Shown one piece after another: positions 34,991 through 47,820 of a DNA stretch of 64,000 nucleotides. Within the stretch, counting starts at the first letter, position 1. The number at the start of each line of letters is the position of its first letter. The position numbers were made by a program, and so were the translations under genes. The notes under the pieces are model-generated. The model did not search any database and was not told the DNA's origin. It saw nothing but the letters and a program-made list of their open reading frames with translations. Location of the stretch: contig UESW01004632.1 of NCBI GenBank assembly GCA_900491605.1, positions 597,682-661,681 on the forward strand, in the 5' to 3' direction. Source of the DNA: Calamus simplicifolius. Taxonomy: Eukaryota > Streptophyta > Magnoliopsida > Arecales > Arecaceae.

Positions 34991-37016
34991 AGTCAATGAA
35001 AGCAACCAAGGTTGTAAAGGCACCGAATGTTTACACCGCGCATGGCACTACCTTCAGGTGAAAAGGTAATAGGTCTATATCACCAGGTCAACTTACGAGC
35101 CTCTGCCATTGCTCTTTCCTTGAACAGTCAGTAACCTACATCTAAAGTTAATGTGTGACAATACAAGGCAAAGATCAATTATATCAGTTTAAACACCCAA
35201 AATCTAAACAAGTTCACTTGAAGAAAAATCAGAAATTTGGCATAATTAACGAACTGTATCACATAAGAATATATGTTATCCATGGTCAGGGATGCTGTTC
35301 TTCTATCTTGAAAGGTCTCAGTGAACGTTGGCAAGATTAACTGTTAGGTCACTATTTCTACCAGTAGAGGATACAACTCTTCTTTTCCTCATCCTTTTCT
35401 TTGATAAATGAGGCTTGTGTGAAATTTTGAGCTATACACAACAGGCAGTCCATGTGCAACAGCTCTTAAGCCATGATAGAGGCAGGACTTTTTTCTCTGC
35501 TTTCTTCCATGCAACCACCAAAAGACCGAAAAAAAACTGGGTGGCCTGGCATTATTAATTAGCATATTAGCCATCCATTGGAAACTCAATTCCAATGGGG
35601 GCAGGATTTTGTATTGGAAACTGAATTCCAATGGAGGCAGGATTTGATCTTGGTTTCTTCCATGCAGCCACCTAAAATCTAATATTTACTCAAAATTTTT
35701 TGGCATTGTTGGATAATATCCACACATCTGATGAACACACATCCATCCACATGCTTGTGTGTGCATGGCCCAAGTGGATCACAGGTTGCTTCATGACTGT
35801 GTTAGAGAAGAACCACCTGATGAACATAACCAGCTCAGATAGGCCATGCCAGTGAAGACATGGAATCTTATCGACATAGATTCAATTTTTTCATTCACAA
35901 GTTGAATGCAATTCTGTCATAATGTTTGCATTAAAGTACTATAAAATGACATGGGAGAACATAGTAATTAATCCGAGATGCAAATCTTGGTATAAGAATG
36001 TATGTCTTGTTTAGTACACAACTACCACATGTAGGGACAGTAATCTGTTTCTCCCCCCTCTTTCCTTTCAAGTAATTACCTCATCTAGGAGCATGCAAGA
36101 TTGTACCTGTGGGACTTTCACCACCCTTAGGATGTGTACCATTGGACAGAGCTCTTGCAGGAGAATTGCAGAGCTCTCTTAATCAGACATCATCATTTCA
36201 ATTCCAAGATAATTACACAAATTAAAATGGCAGCTATGGGCTACTTTGAACCTACCATATCGTGCTTGATCTTATTATGCAGAAGCCAAGCATTTGTGAC
36301 TGTAAAAGCCAGACATTTATGATGATGTTAATTCTATCCTTTCCATGTCACCACAAGTCAAAGTTTCTTTAGATTATTTTTTTATAAATATTGTTCAGAT
36401 GGTAATATTTCCTCTTTCAAGTGTATTTCTAAATCATTCTGGATTATTGCATGAGGGTTGAGCCCACATTGTTTAGGTGGTGAATTGGAAATATCCAACT
36501 TGAAAGAAAGAGTTGCATTCCATTCTCTTGTCATAGACACCCAAGGTTTTAATGCAAATCATATATTTTATCATTTTATTATCACAAGATAAAGATACAG
36601 TAAAAGAAGTTTGATATTTGATGATTTCATTCAATGCTATATCCTCAAACATCACTGTAATGCAGTATGAAAACATTGAATTAATCCAAAATAAGTATTG
36701 AGAAAGCTCTTCTGATGTACGTTAGCTGGAAAAGAAATGTTCAAAAGCTAAAATAAACAAAATATGGGACTCAACTTATCAGTGCAATTCAGGTATTTTC
36801 TGAACAGGTGCAGGCCTGGCATAACTAAAATATTTATGTGGGTAGACCAGGCTCAATGTTTCATGCCAAACTTCACAAGCCAAGAAAAATTTGCCAAAAC
36901 GGAATTCTAGTTTAAGGATCAGATGTAGGCTTGGGACTAAATGCGTCAAATGGACCATGTTGAGTTGTGCCATGACAGCTTAGTATAACTTTTATTACGG
37001 CCGCGCTGGCATAACA
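34991..37016. other. Intergenic, no gene recognised
   Basis: Low-complexity-poor AT-rich DNA with chance frames. A small direct duplication around 35576-35645 repeats ATTGGAAACT.AATTCCAATGG and GGCAGGATTT. Confidence 0.5.
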
Positions 37017-37235
37017 TGCCAAACATGATAAAAGTCTTGCTGCACCATCTCGTGCAGCAAGCGCGCATCAGCGTATGGATTGATCGTCTGCACATACCGA
37101 TGCATGTGTGGTTCAATAAGTTTTGTCACGCATCGCATGCGCATTGATACACGCGGCAGTCAATCCACGCGATCGATACGCGCTTGCTACACTAAAAGTG
37201 GTGCAGCAAATCTTTTCCGTCAAACGGGAGGAGGC
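37017..37235. mobile_element. Small inverted-repeat element (MITE-like)
   Basis: AAAAGTCTTGCTGCACCA (37030-37047) is nearly repeated in reverse complement at 37199-37216. The interior is unusually rich in CpG and GCATGCGC-type motifs. No coding capacity. Outer ends and target duplication are unclear. Confidence 0.5.
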
Positions 37236-37589
37236 TCGACATTGTCCTATTATGCCATACGGTGTTTAGCTCATGAGTCATGCTACCCAATGTATTGGCA
37301 TGTCATGTGGCCCGCTAGTATAGCCCACTAATTTTTTATATTTTTTTATACTAGCACGGCAAGCCAACTAATTTTATTTATTTTTTAAATTAATTTTATA
37401 AAAAAATAAATTTATTAAATAATAAATATGTATCTTTGTTCATGGATGGATAATGGCTTGCAAATGTGGTTACATTATCCAACATAACTTGAGCCCTAGC
37501 TGCTAGGCTTGATGGGCCAACCATTGGCATGCTAAAAAATTATTTATTTATTATTACTTGGAGAGGGGGTGGATTTTTAAGATTGAAAA

Positions 37590-37805
37590 AAAATCTTTGT
37601 GCACTGGGTCGGTGCAGGTTGCAAGCACCGCGTGCCTGGCGATTAGCCCGCGGCGCATGCGAACGCTGCCAAGAGCAGAAATATCTTTTGGCTTTTGGTA
37701 TACGCGGCGCATACATCGCGCACCAATTATGGGATATAGTGCTGCTTTTACTGCATCGCATCCGGTGCAGCAAGACTTTTCCTTTAGTATTTGATAGGCA
37801 AACTT
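37590..37805. mobile_element. Second GC-rich repeat related to the 37.0-kb element
   Basis: It ends in GGTGCAGCAAGACTTTTCC, an inverted match to the end of the element at 37030, and shares GCGGC/GCATGCG motifs inside. The left end is poorly defined. It could instead be the far arm of one larger foldback spanning about 37017-37805. Confidence 0.4.
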
Positions 37806-38021
37806 AGCCTGGCCCATCGCATGCAGCTAGCTGGAATGTGCATATCAATAGGTCCATTTTCTCATGTCTAAGCTATGTTGGGCCACCATGAGCCATTGTG
37901 TCAGCGGCAAGGCTCAAAGGGCATGATGTCCAAAACTTATACATTGCTCATATTAGTAGATTAATACCACATATGAGTGAGAGAGAAATTGACAATGATC
38001 TCTTTAAAAGGGTTTATAGAG

Positions 38022-38023
<2 letters not shown>

Positions 38024-38101
<78 letters not shown>
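38024..38101. repeat. (AT)39 microsatellite
   Basis: Pure AT dinucleotide run of 78 bp. The Ile-Tyr open frames across it are artefacts. Confidence 0.97.
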
Positions 38102-38105
<4 letters not shown>

Positions 38106-38329
38106 ATGAGCACATTATTGTTATAATGTGCAAATAGGAATACTATATTATTATGGTCGAAATGTAATATTGACGAAGCATGAAGAGAGAGAGAAAAAAA
38201 AAGAAATAACCAAAGTAAATAAAAATTATCACAACTCAAACCAAAAGTTACCAGATAAGCCCGGACGGTCCAGTCTGACACCTCTACTTGGGACCCAACA
38301 CCAGCCTACAAGACGAGAGCTCTAGTTTG

Positions 38330-38420
38330 GGTCGAAAGCGCGCAGGATTTTAGTCCAGTGGTTGATACCCTCTCCACTGCAAGAGCTGGAGGTCAGGTGA
38401 CACTGCTGCAGTATCCTTCT
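38330..38420 (+). mobile_element. Possible tRNA-derived SINE head
   Basis: TAGTCCAGTGG (38351-38361) fits the pol III A-box consensus, and GGTCAGGTGAC about 38 bp on is a weak B box, the right spacing for a tRNA-related SINE. No tail or target duplication was found, so this stays tentative. Confidence 0.35.
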
Positions 38421-39568
38421 TAATGAAGTCTGGGACAGTCCAGGCTGGGTAGACTCAAAACTGGTTCCAAGTCCACGCAATCCACTTGCTGTCATACCAA
38501 ACTAGAATCGAACAACCACTGGAGCATTCAGGGAATGAGATGCTCTTATTTAATGAACTAGAGACTTGTGTCGATGAAGATGGTCCAACGAGTCCAGTAG
38601 CTGCTGGATTTTGCGGTGATCCCACCTCAGAATGCGGAATTGGGAGACCTTAAAATCCTATTGTGGTGGGGTTTGTGGGGAGGAACGGTACGCAACCCAA
38701 ACCCCCTCTTCAAACCGAGGTTTCAAGTATGTGGTTGGAAGTTAAGAGTCTTAGAGAGTGAGAGATGATGGCCCATTAGTTTTCTTCATTGAAGAAAAAT
38801 AGAAAAAAAAAAAATAGAAGTAAGGGATAACGCTACTCTGCTTTTCAGCCCATCTGATACTTGGATTTGTATCAAAACACTAGTTAGGAGCGCGCGCACA
38901 CACAATTGAAGACAAACCATTATCATAGAAAAGTCCATTGTTTGGCTGTTTTAATTGAAGCCTCTTTTTCGGCTCCATTAATCTGTTATTGTCCTTCTAA
39001 CGAGTACTACGGCTCCAAATTTAATGATAACCTTTCATATGTCAATACGTTCCAACGCTTTGAAATTTCATCAATGTTTCTTACGCGAGCATATTTTTGG
39101 ATGAAGAAAAAAATAGAAAGAAAAAAAAATAAAAGAATAAAAAAAAGAGAAGAAAAAAGATAAAGAGAAAATATTTTTTCTTCTTCTATTTGATGAGTGG
39201 AAGAAAAATAAAGAAAAAAAAAAAGTTAATAATTTACAATGACAATAATACCCTTATTATAAATGATTAAAAGATCCATCAATTTTTTTTTTTTTGAAGG
39301 ACCAATATCGGAAAAAAAAAAAGTGAAAGAGCACCCTTAAGTTTTCCCTCCAAAATCTCTTCAACTTTGGAAAGAAAACTTTTAGGTAGAACCCATCACT
39401 TTTTTTCCCTTGTTTTCCTCTCTAGTTTTCTTTCCTCCCTACTTTTCTCTTCATCCAAACAAAATAAATTTCATTTTCTCTTCTATTTTTTCCTCTAGTT
39501 TTCTTTTCTCCCTAGTTTTCTCTCTATTTAATGTCTTCCTTAATACACCATTAATGCTTTATAACTAC
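38421..39568. other. Intergenic, A/T-run-rich
   Basis: Contains long A and T runs and a GAAAAA-rich tract at 39100-39240. No gene is recognised. Confidence 0.5.
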
Positions 39569-39585
39569 TAGATATTCATGTTTAA

Positions 39586-39721
39586 ACTCAACTCAACTCA
39601 ACTTATCTAAGCCTTTACCCAATTATTTTTTTAAAGAATCTAACAAAGTTTTACGCTATCTATCATCTACCTAACGTAACCCCCTTTCTTTATCTGAACT
39701 TGGGATCGATCTTGACAGAGT
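39586..39721 (-). mobile_element. SINE-like miniature of the RTE LINE
   Basis: The left 50 bp match the RTE 3' tail (CAACT repeats, CATCTAAACC-like), and the right 90 bp match the RTE 5' end (GTTTTACG...CCTAACG...CTTGGGA...GAGTTA, compare 59235-59319). The roughly 2.9 kb between them is missing. Near-identical direct repeats flank it (TAGATATTCATGTTTAA at 39569-39585, TAGATATCTCATGTTTTA from 39722), so it was inserted as a unit. Confidence 0.78.
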
Positions 39722-39739
39722 TAGATATCTCATGTTTTA

Positions 39740-40308
39740 TCATGTAAAATTAACTTTGTACGATAGATATCAAGATACATTCAAATACAATTTTGATAGT
39801 ATAATGGCTTATCATGCATAGGTTTTAAGACAAAGAAAGCCTTTAAGGTTGCTTTGTTTCTAATGTAGGATAAGGGACTAGATTAAGCTTTTTTTAAATA
39901 TATATTTGAGTTATGACCTATTAGAATTTTTTGAAATTCATAAGTTAAAAAATATATTTTTATATTCAAATATGATTTCAATCCTAATTCTTGTAGCCTT
40001 AGAAAAAAAAATTCTAATCTTAATCTTTATAGTTATAATGAGATTTCAAGAGAAATTTTTTGATGAGAAAAATATTTTAGTAATTCACTTTCTTACTTTA
40101 ATTTTACTTTCATGAGTATCATGGCAGGCTTTTTTTTTTTTTTTGTATCACAAGATCATTATAATAAGACCAGATCTTACCTACCTATCTACCACTATTA
40201 CTCAAGTACGTTAACTCTAACTGCATCAAGACTAGTTTGCCAATGAATCCAATCTAAATTTGTGAACCAAATCCATCCGACATGACAAAGTTTTAAGGGT
40301 TGATCTCT
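39740..40308. other. Intergenic, no gene recognised
   Basis: AT-rich DNA with a T14 run near 40130. It ends where similarity to the copia LTR begins. Confidence 0.5.
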
Positions 40309-42379
40309 TAGTATATTTTTCTGTGAGATAAAGTTCAAAAGAATGCGAACTGTGCATATGAAATTTGTAATAGAGATTACAAATTGTGAGATTCAAAATT
40401 GCACATTATGGTTTAATTCTTTAAACTTCCCTAGTCGATGCGTAGAAGGATTGGACACTGTCGAACGCCGTTGAGACTAGCACACATTGCATATCTTCAC
40501 CCTTGTGGTGTGCAGCTGATCTTGCAAGCTGAAGTATGAAGATACTTGGATATGGTGTATGGATGTTCGTTATTGTAACGATACATTGGATACCCGCACA
40601 GAGATCCCATATGGATATTCTATATAGTGTCAATGGTTGATCTTTGATGACGGTGGTGCGAGTGATCCTTTGACTTGAGATCTTCATTGCACCTTATGTG
40701 TGGAATATCATGCTTTGACGACATGCAAACGTCGCTCTAGCCAAGGGTGACAAATATGGTGTCGATTGGGTATGATATGAAGCACATGAAGGTGATGTTT
40801 GATCAAGACAGGATTCGTCTCCCTTGATAGAAACGGTTATATTCCACGGCCACTTGATGGATTAAATTGACTGTTAAATCCTTGCAAGGTTGAGTTGGAA
40901 TTCGAAATGGTTTCGAAGTTCTAATTCATATGAGTCAATTTTTCTGAGATCAAGTAAACAAAGATCAATTAAATGGTTGACACTGATTGATCTAGGATAT
41001 GTGACGAAGGAATTGAATCGTACGGTAACCGTTCATGGACAGGTGTTGATGACCACGTCAACAAACCCTTAACACTTGGGTGGTCATGATGCTTTGCTAG
41101 AGGCCGCTCCTGATCTATAATCATGGATTCTTTGACTTAATCAAAGAGTTGATTTGGTTAAAGAATTGACTTGGACAAGGTGTTGATCAAGTCATCCTTA
41201 GGGTCAATATTAGGGACATGATTATTACCAACGTGTCAAGGGACCTAATGGGTCACACGCATTAAGAAGATTTTGGATGAAGTTAAAATGGGAATTAAGT
41301 TGGACTTAATTCAAATCAGATAACCAATAAATTAGGATTGGGTTTGACTCAATCTTAATGAGAGAACATAAAATTGATGAATAGGATTCATTATAGAGAA
41401 AAGAATTTTTTGTTCAAAAGAGAGACCTTTTGTACATGAGATGTACATATGAAATCCATTAATTAGGCTTGATCCATGTGATGGATGGCTTAGATTAATT
41501 GAGATTAATAATATGGTATTTAATTGGGTCCATATGATGGCATGATTTGATTCATGGAAACCCAATTAAACCGAGGGCTGAGATCGTGCCACGTGGAGGA
41601 TGGATCCATGCCCATGTGATGCTCCACGTCATGGAGGAGTGAACCCCATGATTTGGGGGTTCTCATGAAGCCAAATTCAAGGTTACGGGTTTCATGGGAT
41701 AACCAATTTCCTAATTTTTAGAAATGTGGTTTGGTGGTTGTAATCTTAACATTATCATGATAGCAAATATCCAAATTTGTTAGGATAATTGTTATCAACT
41801 TGATAAGGTTGAATGGTTAGGTGGTTGTGATAAAATCCCTTTTTTTTATGAAACCACACAACCTCCCATGTATAAAAGGGAGAGAAATACCCCTTCGAGA
41901 TATACACCGAACTCCTCTCTTCTCTCTCTCTTGGATGCCTAACACCTCCTTTCTCTCTCTAAAATATTCTTTCTCTCTCTAGGACATCCCTTTCTCTCTC
42001 TTGATTGATCAAGATTTGATCTTGATCAAGAAATCTTTTTTGATTTGGAAAATCAATAGAAAAGAAAAAAGACGCTAGCACCCCTCGCAAGAAGGTTATC
42101 ATCCAATCCTGAGAGGACATCATTTAAAGATTTTTGCGTGGATCACCATTAGAGGCCGGATGCGTGGACTGCTAGTGGTAAATCGTTTACCAGCTTCATC
42201 GGGCATCATCCCAATAAAGAACACATGTATGATCTATTAAAATAATCATGTGTTATTTCTTGTTAACTGAATCTGTTCCCTGAGGATCTTGGGCTTTGGG
42301 AATTAAATTCATATTTATTTTTATTTTTCACTGCATTTATATGAATTTGATTCATATATAACATACAAAATTCCCAACA
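40309..42379 (+). repeat. Left (5') LTR of the copia element, 5'-truncated
   Basis: Aligns with 47905-49995. It ends ATTCCCAACA directly before the primer-binding site. It differs from the right LTR by scattered substitutions and small indels, for example a 12-bp block present on the right near 48582 and absent here. The terminal part corresponding to 47788-47904 is missing. Confidence 0.92.
41871..41877 (+). promoter_or_regulatory. TATA box of the left LTR
   Basis: TATAAAA, followed by a pyrimidine-rich CTCTCT leader, in the position expected of a copia LTR promoter. The same box is at 49501-49507 in the right LTR. Confidence 0.6.
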
Positions 42380-42380
42380 G

Positions 42381-42392
42381 TGGTATCAGAGC
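42381..42392 (+). promoter_or_regulatory. Primer-binding site (initiator Met tRNA)
   Basis: TGGTATCAGAGC, complementary to the 3' end of plant initiator methionine tRNA, begins one base after the left LTR. Confidence 0.93.
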
Positions 42393-42499
42393 CTCCTCAG
42401 GCTTCAAATTTAGTTAATTTGATAGATTACCTGAGTTCTAGTTTTTATAAACATAGATCTAAATTTTACATACGATGTAAAATATAAATATTGCCATAT

Positions 42500-43069
42500 G
42501 ATGAAGATTAAATATTTAATAAGTTTATTATATGATAATAAACATGAATTATTTAGATTTGATCATGTTAAAAATTAAAAATTATGATTTATGTATGACA
42601 TAATCATAAAGGCTGAAATTTAACATATCATGTTTAGAATTTAATTTTGACATGATAAATAACATGATTAAAATCTAAAATAATTATATTGATGAAGATT
42701 AAATATTTAATAAGTTTATTATATGATAATAAACATGAATTATTTAGATTTGATCATGTTAAAAATTAAAAATTATGATTTATGTGTAATATAATCATAA
42801 AGGCTGAAATTTAATATATCATGTTTAGAATTTAATTTTGACATGATAAATAACATATTAAAATCTGAAATAATTATATTGATGAAGATTAAATATTTAA
42901 TAAGTTTATTATATGATAATAAACATGAATTATTTAGATTTGATCATGTTAAAAATTAAAAATTATGATTTATGTATGACATAATCATAAAGGCTAAAAT
43001 TTAACACATCATTTAGAATTTAATTTTGACATGATAAATAACATGATTAAAGTCTAAAATAATTATATC
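42500..43069. repeat. Threefold 190-bp tandem repeat in the copia leader
   Basis: Three copies start GATGAAGATTAAATATTTAA at 42500, 42691 and 42881. They are very AT-rich, differ at only a few positions, and lie between the primer-binding site and gag. Confidence 0.93.
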
Positions 43070-43820
43070 ATGATAACATGATAATCAAGATTAAAATTAA
43101 AATTTTAAATTTTGACATGTTATCATGTTAGGATGTTATGATAGAGACCAATTAGATTTTCATGTGATGAAAACAAATTTATCATAACAGATAATGATAA
43201 GACAAATATATAAATAAATTGTTATAAAATATTTGACACTTATCATAAATCCCTAAAGATCACTATCTTATCTTATCATAATGTATAATAGATGATAAGG
43301 TTTAAGAAAAATTAGATTTAACCATATCATTGTTTGATCCTATGATTCCATAATTGATCAAATCAATTGGGCTTAACTACAATGTGTCTAGAAAGGTACG
43401 ATCATGGTTTTTAATTGCTCCTGGGAAAACCCATTCAATGGGATCGAAGGGTATGCTAAATAGGACCCCATTGATCAGCTGATCTGGCCATTGTTAAGGA
43501 AAGCTCTTAATTGATTAGATCAATTAAGGTTAATCAGGATGTATGTGGACCCATCAACATTCAAGCCATAGGAAATCTACCTAATTTGGCTTACTAAGAT
43601 TTGTTGTGCCATAGCCAAGGTCAAGGTAAGTCAATTTGAGGGTCCTAGCCACTAGAAAATTATTTGATAATTTTTTGAGATTAATAAAGAGGGCTATTGA
43701 GCTCGATAAAATAGTGGGAGAAATCGATTTAATTAAAATGTTAACATTTCCATATTAAATCGATGATTTGCATTCATAATAATTGACTCGTTCTATTTTT
43801 TTCCAGTTATTAGAGACACC

Positions 43821-46800
43821 ATGAGTGTGAACATCAATCTCAGAGGTATCCTAGAATCCAACAAGCTAACCGGACCTAATTTTCCTGATTGGCTAAGGAA
43901 TATCAAGATCGTTCTACGATCTGAGAAAATCCTATATGTCCTTGATGAGGCAGCACCAGAGGTCCCACCTGCGGATGCTTCAAATGAAGTTCTTCTGGCA
44001 TACAATCGGCATAGAGATGTTGAAGAGATGGCCACATGCTTGATGTTGGCATCTATGTCACCAGATCTTCAAAATAGCATGAGTATTTAAATGCTCATGA
44101 GATTTTGATGCACCTGCAAGAGTTGTTTGGTGCACAATCTCGCTATGAGAGGTTTCAAACCTCCAAAGAGTTGTTTCAGTGCAAAATGACTGAGGGTTCA
44201 TCAGTGGGTGAACACGTGCTGAAAATGATCAATTTGATTGAGAAGTTAGCACGATTGGGTTTCGTAATGGACCATGAACTGAGTATTGACTTGGTTTTAC
44301 AGTCATTGCCTCCTAGCTATTCGCATTTTGTGTTGAATTTCAACATGAACAGACTTGAGGCTACATTGCCAGAGCTTGCAAATATGCTGACTAATGCTGA
44401 GCCTAGCATCAAAAAGGATAAAGGGAAATTGATGGTTGTAGAATCTTCAGGCACTCAGAAGAAGCGTCTGAAGAAGAATAAGGCCCAAAAGGCCAAGACA
44501 ACCAAGCGAACAAAAGGCATTAAGAAGAATATAGCCAAGAAGGATGCATCCAAAGGAAAATGTCACTTCTGTAACAAGGATGGGCACTGGAAGCGTAACT
44601 GCAGGGCTTATTTGGAAAGTCTAAAAGAAAAGAAGCATACTGATGCTTCAACATCAGGTACATTCATAATTGAGATGTATTCTTCTATTAATTCTTATTC
44701 CACTTGGGTATTGGATACCGGTTGTGGGTCTCATATTTGTACTAATATGCAGATGATAAGAAATAGTAGAAGACTGGGAAAGGATGAAGTGATTCTGCGC
44801 ATGGAAATAGAGCAAAGGTTGCTGCATTAGCTGTAGGAATTTGCTTTTTATCTTTGCCCACAGGGCTTGAAATAGAACTTAGTAATTGTTACTTTGTGCC
44901 GAACATAACAAAGAATATCATAACTGTTTCATGTTTAGTAATGAATGGGTATTCTTTTGAAATTGGAAATAATGTATTTCTATTTTTCAGAACAAAATGT
45001 TCTTTGGTTCTGCTGAATTGTTCAATGGAATTTATGTTCTTAATCTTCAAGCCCCTATTCTCAATATTGAATCAAAAAGATTAAAATCAAATAATTCTAG
45101 GGATTCATACCTATGGCATTGTCATTTAGGCCATATAAATGAAACTCGTTTAACGAAGTTACATAAAGATGGATACTTGGGCTCATTCGATTGGGAATCG
45201 TTTGAGGAATGCGAGTCATGCTTACTTGGCAAGATGACCAAGTCACCTTTTACCAGAAAAGGCGAGCGAGCAACTGAATGTTTGGGTTTAGTACATTCGG
45301 ATGTATGTGGACCCATCAACATTCAAGCCATAGGAGGTTTTTCTTATTTCATCACGTTCATAGATGACCATAGTAGATATGGTTATGTATATCTGATGAA
45401 GCACAAATCTGAAGCCTTTGAAAAGTTCAAAGAATTTAGATGTGAAGTAGAAAAACAAAATGACAAGAGTATTAAGATACTTCGATCAGATCGAGGTGGT
45501 GAATACTTAAGCCATGAGTTCATAGATTATTTGAAGGAGAATGAATTCTTCCTCAATGGACTCCTCCTGGTACACCACAGCATAATGGTGTGTCAGAAAG
45601 TAGAAATCGTACACTGTTAGACATGGTACGTTCCATGATGAGCCTTGCAGATCTTCCAAAAATGTTTTGGGGTTATGCGCTAGAAACTGCGAATATACCT
45701 TAAACCGAGTTCCATCTAAATCGGTCAACTCCACTCCCTATGAGATATGGTATGGAAAGAAACCATCCCTTAATCATTTAAGGGTTTGGGGCTGTTACGC
45801 TTATGTGAAGCGTAATGAATCAGACAAGCTAGAAGCTAGATCTGATAAATGCAATTTTGTGGGATATCCAAAACAAACAAAAGGATATTACTTCTACCAC
45901 CCACTTGAGAAAAAGGTGTTTGTCTCAAGACATGCCATATTTCTAGAGAATGAGATTCTCACAATGGGTAGTGGGAGTAAGATTGAACTTAGTGAAGCTC
46001 AAGAACCACAAATTAATATTGACCCATTAGATGGAATGGAGCATATGCCGAATATAGTGGGAGTTGAGCAGGAGACTCAACCCACATTCAGGCAGACGTT
46101 GCATGAAAAGCAACAGGTGGCTCCAAGTACACACCAGCTACATAGATCTAGTAGGACAATTCGCATCCCTAAGAAATATGCATTTCTTATAGAGGATGAT
46201 GAGCCTACCAACTACAAGGAGGCAATGTCTAATATTGACTCTGAGAGATGGCTTGAGGCCATGAAATCTGAGATGGACTCCATGTATGACAACCAGGTAT
46301 GGACCTTGGTTGATCCACCTGAAGGGGTAAAACCCATTGGGTGCAAATGGGTTTTCAAGAAGAAGACCGACATGGATGGTAATGTGATTACCTATAAGGC
46401 AAGGCTAGTTGCAAAAGGTTACAAGCAAAGACAAGGTGTTGACTTTGATGAAACCTTTTCACCTGTAGCCATGCATAAGTCCATAAGGATTTTGCTTGCA
46501 ATAGCAGCATATTTTGACTATGAGATCTGGCAGATGGATGTCAAGACTGCCTTCCTAAATGAAAATTTAGAGGAGGATGTGTATATGACACAACCAGAGG
46601 GTTTTGAATCCATAGATCCTAAGAAAGTGTGCAAGCTACAAAGGTCTATTTATGGACTTAAGCAAGCCTCTAGAAGTTGGAACATCCGATTTGATGTGAC
46701 AATCAAAGAGTTTGATTTTATCAAAAACGAGGATGATCCATGTGTGTACAAGAAGGTTAGTGGGAGTGATATTGTTTTCTTGATATTATATGTGGATGAC

Positions 46801-47820
46801 ATATTATTAATAGGAAACAATGTATCCTTCCTTAAAGAAGTGAAGGATTGGTTGTCAGGTAAATTCTCCATGAAGATTTGGGAGAAGCAGCCTATATACT
46901 TGGTATAAAGATCTATAGAGATAGATCTAGAAGGTTGCTTGGATTGACCCAATCCACGTACATAGAGAAGATGCTAAAGCGGTTTAGCATGGAGGAATCC
47001 AAGAAGGGATTCCTGCTAATGTCGCATGTTGTACATCTCTCCAAGGACATGAATCCTAAGACCCAAGAAGAAAGAGAGTACATGGATAGGATACCATACG
47101 CATCAGCAATTGGATCCATTATGTATGCGATGCTATATACGAGGCCTGATGTTTCTTATGCCTTGTGTATCACGAGTAGATATCAAGCAAATCCTGGTGA
47201 GAAACATTGGATGGCAGTCAAGAATATCCTTAAGTACTTGCGAAGAACTAAGGATATGTTCTTGGTTTATGGAGAACCCGATCTTATAGTTCGAGGTTAC
47301 ACGGATTCTAGTTTTCAGTCTGATGAAGATGATTATAAATCACAATCAGGCTATGTGTTCACACTCAATGGTGGTGCAGTCAGCTGGAAGAGTTCCAAGC
47401 AGGAGACGACCACCGACTCTACAACTGAAGCCGAGTACATTGCAGCATCAGATGCAGCTTAAGAAGCAATTTGGATCAAAAAGTTTATCACTGAACTTGG
47501 AGTGGTTCCAAGCATTGTTAATCCAATATTCTTGTATTGTGATAACAATGGAGCTATTGCGCAAGCCAAGGAGCCAAGGTCTCATCAGAGGTCCAAACAT
47601 GTACTTAGAAGATATCATGTAATTAGAGAAATCATTGGACGAAATGATATAAAAATAGAACGAGTCCCCACGGATGACAATATTGCGATCCGTTCACTAA
47701 AGTCCTGCTGCAGCAGAAGCATGATAGTCATGCTGAGTCACTTGGTATTAGATACATGGGTGATTGGCTCTAGTGCAAGTGGGAGATTATTAGTGTGTGC
47801 CCTAGATCCAATTGGATAAG
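43821..47820 (+). pseudogene. Copia gag-pol, multiply frameshifted
   Basis: Gag starts at MSVNINLRGI (43821). A frameshift near 44088 splits it. The CCHC zinc knuckle is at 44561-44602 and the protease motif LDTGCGSH at 44711-44734. The integrase zinc-binding region (HCHLGH...CESC) is at about 45115-45235, followed by the catalytic core with DDHSRYGYVY and a DRGGEY block. Reverse transcriptase follows, with DVKTAFLNENL and YVDD at 46789-46800, then RNase H with TTEAEYIAASDAA. Disruptions occur near 44088, 44805, 44985, 45550, 45615 and 46890, and a stop sits at 47460-47462. Such a chain normally encodes one polyprotein for reverse transcription and integration; here it cannot. It is bounded by the leader repeat upstream and the polypurine tract downstream. 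Confidence 0.93.
47777..47786 (+). promoter_or_regulatory. Polypurine tract
   Basis: AAGTGGGAGA immediately before the right LTR, the usual plant copia plus-strand primer sequence. Confidence 0.85.

Noticed and set aside
37898..38281. Open frames with long Ile-Tyr runs
   Set aside because: They read through the AT microsatellite; the same applies to 52276-52521 and 55718-55900.
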